This document shows, piece after piece, positions 60,672-64,000 of a stretch of DNA of 64,000 nucleotides. The DNA comes from Deltaproteobacteria bacterium (lineage in GTDB: Bacteria; Desulfobacterota; GWC2-55-46; JADFVP01). The position numbers and the translations under genes are program-made. The notes under the pieces were generated by a model that worked only from the letters and a program-made list of their open reading frames with translations, did no database searches and was not told the origin of the DNA. Location of the stretch: contig JAJCZH010000006.1 of assembly GCA_029262515.1 (NCBI GenBank), forward strand, positions 1 through 64,000, in the 5' to 3' direction. Position 1 is the first letter of the stretch. Every line of letters begins with the position of its first letter.

Positions 60672-62084
60672 ATGACACCGAAGGAAGTTTTAAATTTTGC
60701 GAAAGAGAATAATACCAAGATGGTTGACCTCAAGTTTGTGGACTTTCTAGGTATATGGCAGCACTTTGCCGTTCCCGTCAGCGAGCTTGAAGAGGATCTT
60801 TTCGAGTCTGGCCTCGGTTTCGACGGTTCGAGCATAAGGGGATGGAAAGCTATTCATAACAGTGACATGCTCGTTATTCCCGACCCGGCTACCGCTATAA
60901 TGGATCCGTTTCCGGCCGTTCCGACATTGAGCCTGATCTGTGACGTCGTAGACCCGATCACCCGTGAGTCGTACGACAGGGATCCGAGGGCGATAGCCAA
61001 GAAGGCTGAGGCTTACCTAAAGAGCACCGGTATCGGAGACACTGCATTCTTTGGCCCGGAGCCGGAATTTTTTATATTTGACGATGTCCGTTTTTCCGAG
61101 GGTGCCGACCATAGCTATTATTCAATAGACTCCGAAGAGGGTGTCTGGAATACTGGCTCCGACGAGGGGCCGAACCTCGGGCACAAGCCTAAGCATAAGG
61201 GCGGGTACTTTCCCGTTGCCCCGGTAGACTCCCAGGACGATCTTAGAACAGAGATGACTCTGGTAATGGAGCAGATAGGTATACATGTTGAGTGTCAGCA
61301 CCACGAGGTAGCTACCGCCGGTCAGGCCGAGATAGATATGAAGTTCGATACTCTGCTTAAGATGACCGATAAGCTTATGTGGTTCAAGTACATAATCAAG
61401 AACGTTGCCCGCAAGAACGGCAAGTCGGTAACCTTTATGCCGAAACCGGTCTTTGGCGATAACGGTACGGGCATGCATACGCACCAGTCGATCTGGAAGG
61501 ACGGCAAGCCGCTCTTCGCAGGCGACGGTTACGGCGGCATGAGCGAAATGGCGATGCATTATATCGGCGGCATACTCAAACACGCACGCGCTCTCAACGC
61601 CTTCACAAACCCTTCGACCAACTCTTACAAGAGGCTTGTCCCGGGTTACGAGGCGCCGATAAATCTCGCGTACTCTTCGAGCAACCGTTCGGCCTCGATC
61701 AGAATACCGATGTACTCCTCTTCTCCAAAGGCCAAGAGAATCGAGGTCCGTTTCCCCGACCCGTCCTGTAACGGTTATCTCGCTTTTGCCGCCATGTTGA
61801 TGGCGGGCCTCGACGGTATCCAGAACAAGATAGACCCGGGCGAGCCGCTTGATAAGGACATCTACGGTCTTACACCCGAAGAGCTTAAAGACGTTCCTGC
61901 TGCCGCAGGTTCGCTCTCAGAGGCACTCGACGCGCTTGAGGCCGACCACGACTTCTTGCTAGGCGGAGATGTCTTTACAAAAGATGTTATAGAGACATGG
62001 ATAGAGTACAAGAGGCGCAACGAAGTAGCCGAGGTGGCGCTAAGGCCGACCCCGCACGAGTTTTACCTCTACTACGACTGTTGA
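60672..62084 (+). CDS. glnA: Glutamine synthetase, type I (adenylylation form)
   Basis: GlnA makes glutamine from glutamate, ammonia and ATP. The 470 residues have the ATP/Glu site [10 protein letters not shown], the Asp-rich KHKGGYFPV loop and NRSASIRIP. Tyr398 in [12 protein letters not shown] matches the adenylylation tyrosine of class I-beta enzymes, so covalent control is likely. AAGGAGGATG stands close upstream. The gap to glnB holds no clear promoter. A terminator follows. Confidence 0.97.
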   Translation: MTPKEVLNFAKENNTKMVDLKFVDFLGIWQHFAVPVSELEEDLFESGLGFDGSSIRGWKAIHNSDMLVIPDPATAIMDPFPAVPTLSLICDVVDPITRESYDRDPRAIAKKAEAYLKSTGIGDTAFFGPEPEFFIFDDVRFSEGADHSYYSIDSEEGVWNTGSDEGPNLGHKPKHKGGYFPVAPVDSQDDLRTEMTLVMEQIGIHVECQHHEVATAGQAEIDMKFDTLLKMTDKLMWFKYIIKNVARKNGKSVTFMPKPVFGDNGTGMHTHQSIWKDGKPLFAGDGYGGMSEMAMHYIGGILKHARALNAFTNPSTNSYKRLVPGYEAPINLAYSSSNRSASIRIPMYSSSPKAKRIEVRFPDPSCNGYLAFAAMLMAGLDGIQNKIDPGEPLDKDIYGLTPEELKDVPAAAGSLSEALDALEADHDFLLGGDVFTKDVIETWIEYKRRNEVAEVALRPTPHEFYLYYDC

Positions 62085-62115
62085 TATAAGGCGTTTTCAG
62101 TTCGTTAGACGAAAC

Positions 62116-62160
62116 AAAAAAACCCCGATCATCACAAGTACTGATGAGCGGGGTTTTTTT
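62116..62160. terminator. Bidirectional terminator after glnA
   Basis: CCCCG (62123-62127) and CGGGG (62149-62153) flank an inner CATCA/TGATG pairing. Seven A precede the stem (62116-62122) and seven T follow it (62154-62160). It can therefore end the glnA transcript on the plus strand and the small minus-strand transcript that covers 62192-62293. Confidence 0.9.
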
Positions 62161-62191
62161 GCGGTACAAACGCGTTAAGTGCTATGAGAGC

Positions 62192-62293
62192 TTATGCAAG
62201 CAGTACGAATATAGCGAACATTGCAACAGTAGCTGCAAAGCAGAAGGTGACTATAGCGCTGTCTATATTGGATTCTGTTATATGAAGATGCAT
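62192..62293 (-). CDS. 33-residue single-span membrane peptide (unannotated small ORF)
   Basis: The minus-strand frame starts at ATG (plus 62291-62293) and ends TAA (plus 62192-62194). It encodes 33 residues beginning MHLHITESNIDSAIV, with one hydrophobic helix from about residue 14 (IVTFCFAATVAMFAIFVLLA) to the end. GGAG lies 8 bases before the ATG, and a strong promoter (62421-62448) and a terminator (62116-62160) bracket it. The family is unknown. The peptide probably sits in the membrane. It is far below usual annotation cut-offs. Confidence 0.6.
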   Translation of the reverse strand: MHLHITESNIDSAIVTFCFAATVAMFAIFVLLA

Positions 62294-62420
62294 TTTATTT
62301 TCTCCGTTAAAGAAAGGTTACTGGTACTTTGTATTCCTTTACTGTGACCCCAGTATACAGGGCACGTGATTAATGGAGGATTAGAAAAAGAAGGTTCCAA
62401 TAGTTACTTTTTAGAATGTA

Positions 62421-62448
62421 AATATATGATTTTTCAGGATATTGTCAA
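62421..62448 (-). promoter_or_regulatory. Strong sigma-70-type promoter of the small minus-strand gene
   Basis: Read on the minus strand, a perfect TTGACA (plus 62443-62448), 16 bases, and TATATT (plus 62421-62426) match 6 and 5 of 6 consensus bases. The start would be near 62414, leaving a leader of about 120 bases before the small ORF. It begins just past the hldE stop (62452), so the unit is separate from hldE. Confidence 0.7.
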
Positions 62449-62451
62449 TTA

Positions 62452-62940
62452 TTATCCTTTTAGTCTTGTAATTTTTTTTATAATATTCGTTGTAGATTTT
62501 CCTTCTACAAGCTTGACTCTGGCCACAGTTCCACCATTTTTTTTAACGATATCCGCTCCCACAATTTTTTCAGCCGACCAGTCTGCGCCCTTTGCGAGTA
62601 CGTCCGGCAGTACGGTCTCTATAAGCCGTATCGGAGTAGATTCATCGAAGAGGACTACGTAATCGACGGAGGCGAGCCCGAGCAGTACCTCTGCGCGCTC
62701 TCCTTCTGGCACTATCGGACGGTTGCGCCCTTTTATTTTTTTGACTGACTTGTCGCTGTTGAGCCCGACTATCAGTACGTCTCCTAGCCTCGACGCTTTA
62801 TTGAGGTAACGTACGTGGCCAGCATGAATGATATCGAAGCAGCCGTTGGTGAAGACGGTTTTTTGCCCTCCTGTTTTTAGTATTGAAAGCTCTTTTTTCA
62901 ATGTCCTTAACGAGACCGCCTTGTCTCTCTTCTTTTTCAT
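62452..62940 (-). CDS. hldE: ADP-heptose synthase nucleotidyltransferase domain (RfaE2/HldE C-terminal type)
   Basis: This stand-alone domain transfers ADP to heptose 1-phosphate, a step of LPS inner core synthesis. The frame extends upstream, but Met at plus 62940 has GAGG upstream and gives MKKKRDKAVSLRTLKKELS and 162 residues. The cytidylyltransferase-like motif TNGCFDIIHAGHVRYL with HxGH is intact. The kinase domain of bifunctional HldE is absent and may be elsewhere. It follows comF after 38 bases. Confidence 0.9.
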   Translation of the reverse strand: MKKKRDKAVSLRTLKKELSILKTGGQKTVFTNGCFDIIHAGHVRYLNKASRLGDVLIVGLNSDKSVKKIKGRNRPIVPEGERAEVLLGLASVDYVVLFDESTPIRLIETVLPDVLAKGADWSAEKIVGADIVKKNGGTVARVKLVEGKSTTNIIKKITRLKG

Positions 62941-62978
62941 ATATATTCCCTCATTCCTTTTATCTTTTTTAAAGTATG

Positions 62979-63758
62979 TTATGTGATTTTTGCGGCACGT
63001 GCGAGAGTAATTCCGTAAGGAATAGCCCCGGCGTCCCTTAAGAGAGCAGCGCATTCGCGCATCGTAGCGCCCGTTGTGTAGACATCGTCAACCAATAATA
63101 GGCACTTTCCTTTATACATATCGGGGTTGAGTAGTTTGAACGCCCCCTTCATATTGAGTGCTCTCTCGGCCCTGTTCAATCCTACCTGAGGACCGGTATC
63201 GCGTATCCTTACAAGTCCTCTGAAGTCTAATGGAACAGACAGGGCACGAGCAGCTTCGCGCGCCAAGAGCAGCGACTGGTTGAAGCTCCGCTTGCGCAGT
63301 CTGTTTCTGTAGAGCGGTATCGGCAGTAAAGCGATGGGACTGATATTCATCTTTTTAATATCCTGACTCAAGAGCCTTCCGAGCGGGTGTGAAATCGTTG
63401 TGTCGCCGCTGTACTTTAGCCTGTGTATCGCTTCGAGCACCGTCCCTTTATAGAGGTAGAGACTTCTGGCTTCAATGAACGGGGGGGCGCAAGAGGTACA
63501 GTGTATGCAGAGATGGTCGGAGGCCGACTGAGAGACATAGGGTTCTGAGCATGTGGGGCAGCACGGCCCTGAGAGACGCTCCTGTTCGAACTCTTCATAA
63601 CATGCGGGGCAGAGTACTTCGTTGATCAGGCTTTCGTTGCAGAGCGTGCAGACTGGAGGTAATATAATAGAGAGAAGCGCAGCGGCTACAGATGTCTCTA
63701 CTCTTTTTGAGGCTTCTATACGGTCAGGTTCCGGTCTCTTTCCGATAGCTCTCGTCAT
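62979..63758 (-). CDS. comF: ComF-family phosphoribosyltransferase
   Basis: ComF proteins act in DNA uptake and in other roles in non-competent bacteria. The frame is open to 63992. Met at plus 63758 gives 259 residues, near the usual 230-250, with GAGG 12 bases upstream. A four-Cys zinc region (CTLC, CPAC, CPTC, CIHC) leads to the phosphoribosyltransferase domain with LLLVDDVYTTGATM. The first residues are uncertain. Confidence 0.85.
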   Translation of the reverse strand: MTRAIGKRPEPDRIEASKRVETSVAAALLSIILPPVCTLCNESLINEVLCPACYEEFEQERLSGPCCPTCSEPYVSQSASDHLCIHCTSCAPPFIEARSLYLYKGTVLEAIHRLKYSGDTTISHPLGRLLSQDIKKMNISPIALLPIPLYRNRLRKRSFNQSLLLAREAARALSVPLDFRGLVRIRDTGPQVGLNRAERALNMKGAFKLLNPDMYKGKCLLLVDDVYTTGATMRECAALLRDAGAIPYGITLARAAKIT

Positions 63759-63885
63759 TGGACTTCGGGACCTCGACGCTTCGTTATACGTGTTGAAGTT
63801 CTGTAGGAGTGATGTGCGGTACACGCAAAAGTCTAACACTCTTTGTCTCTTCAAAGCAATGCTCTTTAGAGGTTCTGTTACTATG

Positions 63886-63916
63886 TTTATAGAAGCCCAA
63901 CTGGCTCGCGGTTCAA
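63886..63916 (-). promoter_or_regulatory. Weak candidate promoter for comF-hldE
   Basis: On the minus strand, TTGAAC (plus 63911-63916) and TATAAA (plus 63886-63891) are 19 bases apart, a long spacer. A start near 63879 would fit the shorter comF start at 63758 and exclude the long frame to 63992. Confidence 0.3.
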
Positions 63917-63967
63917 AGAAATAGAAAAATACCGGCGTTTGTGCTAAAAGTATTCTGCACTTATATT

Positions 63968-63989
63968 GTCGGCCTGATGCCGACTTTTT
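63968..63989 (+). terminator. Hairpin with T-run at the window end
   Basis: GTCGGC (63968-63973) and GCCGAC (63979-63984) form a 6-bp stem with a 5-base loop and five T follow. It reads as a plus-strand terminator, but the only gene before it on this strand is glnA, 1.8 kb away. It may end an antisense transcript or act for a minus-strand gene beyond the window. Confidence 0.5.
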
Positions 63990-64000
63990 CATTATGCAGG

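Noticed and set aside
62144-62347. 67-codon plus-strand frame after glnA
   Set aside because: It starts inside the glnA terminator and is antisense to the better supported small minus-strand gene.
62366-62662. 98-codon plus-strand frame overlapping the hldE end
   Set aside because: Mostly antisense to hldE with an unrealistic phenylalanine-rich composition, and no ribosome-binding site.
63759-63992. N-terminal extension of comF up to 63992
   Set aside because: It would add 78 residues unlike any ComF, and the candidate promoter at 63886-63916 lies inside it.

Overview
The window is a contiguous stretch of bacterial chromosome with about 50 percent GC by eye. Almost all genes lie on the plus strand. 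The order tuf - rpmG - tRNA-Trp - secE - nusG - rplKAJL - rpoBC - rpsL - rpsG - fusA - tuf - S10/spc/alpha clusters, followed by rpmE - thyX - prfA - murA - hisGDBHAF and rpsF - rpsR - rplI - dnaB, resembles the layout of former Deltaproteobacteria (Geobacter-like, Desulfobacterota and relatives). A GlnB-type PII, an adenylylation-type glutamine synthetase, type IVa minor pilins with PilY1, and two sigma-54-like promoters fit that group. This placement is inferred from gene order and protein character. No 16S gene is present and no database search was possible.

Layout. 1-18061: the tail of one tuf gene, then rpmG, tRNA-Trp, the nusG/ribosomal stalk/RNA polymerase genes and the str operon, closing with a second, complete tuf. 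The two tuf 3' ends are nearly identical and the identity runs just past the stop codon. 18128-34273: the S10, spc and alpha ribosomal clusters with secY, adk, map, infA and rpoA. 34452-35897 (minus): a BamE-like small lipoprotein behind a GAF-GGDEF diguanylate cyclase. 36224-45217: rpmE, thyX, prfA, murA, six histidine genes and a DUF2127 membrane protein. 45405-50949: rpsF-rpsR-rplI, dnaB and priA. 51199-58167: a minor pilin/PilY1 cluster behind a sigma-54-like promoter. 58213-58998 (minus): a zinc ribbon plus DUF2569 membrane protein. 59495-62084: a zinc-ribbon PilZ-like protein, glnB and glnA behind a second sigma-54-like promoter. 62192-62940 and 62979-63758 (minus): an unannotated 33-residue membrane peptide, the HldE nucleotidyltransferase domain protein and ComF.

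How the genes work together. The first half is the core of gene expression: transcription (rpoA, rpoB, rpoC, nusG), translation (most r-proteins, IF-1, EF-G, EF-Tu, RF1), protein export (secE, secY) and N-terminal processing (map). Control signals visible in the sequence include an L10-type mRNA leader, a terminator-like attenuator between rplL and rpoB, another terminator between rpsM and rpsK, and a structured rpsF leader. The second half couples nitrogen assimilation (glnB/glnA), histidine synthesis, surface pili and cyclic-di-GMP signalling (GGDEF, PilZ-like).

Most interesting points: (1) a compact minus-strand transcription unit at 62116-62448 with promoter, Shine-Dalgarno, 33-codon membrane peptide and terminator; (2) a sigma-54-like promoter, a sigma-70-like promoter and a 12-bp palindrome ahead of the PilZ-glnB-glnA genes; (3) a sigma-54-like promoter ahead of the pilus genes; (4) the tuf gene-conversion boundary; (5) terminators inside the rplL-rpoB and rpsM-rpsK intervals; (6) unusual cysteine clusters in EF-Tu and DnaB. 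No CRISPR array, insertion sequence, prophage or defence system was seen.
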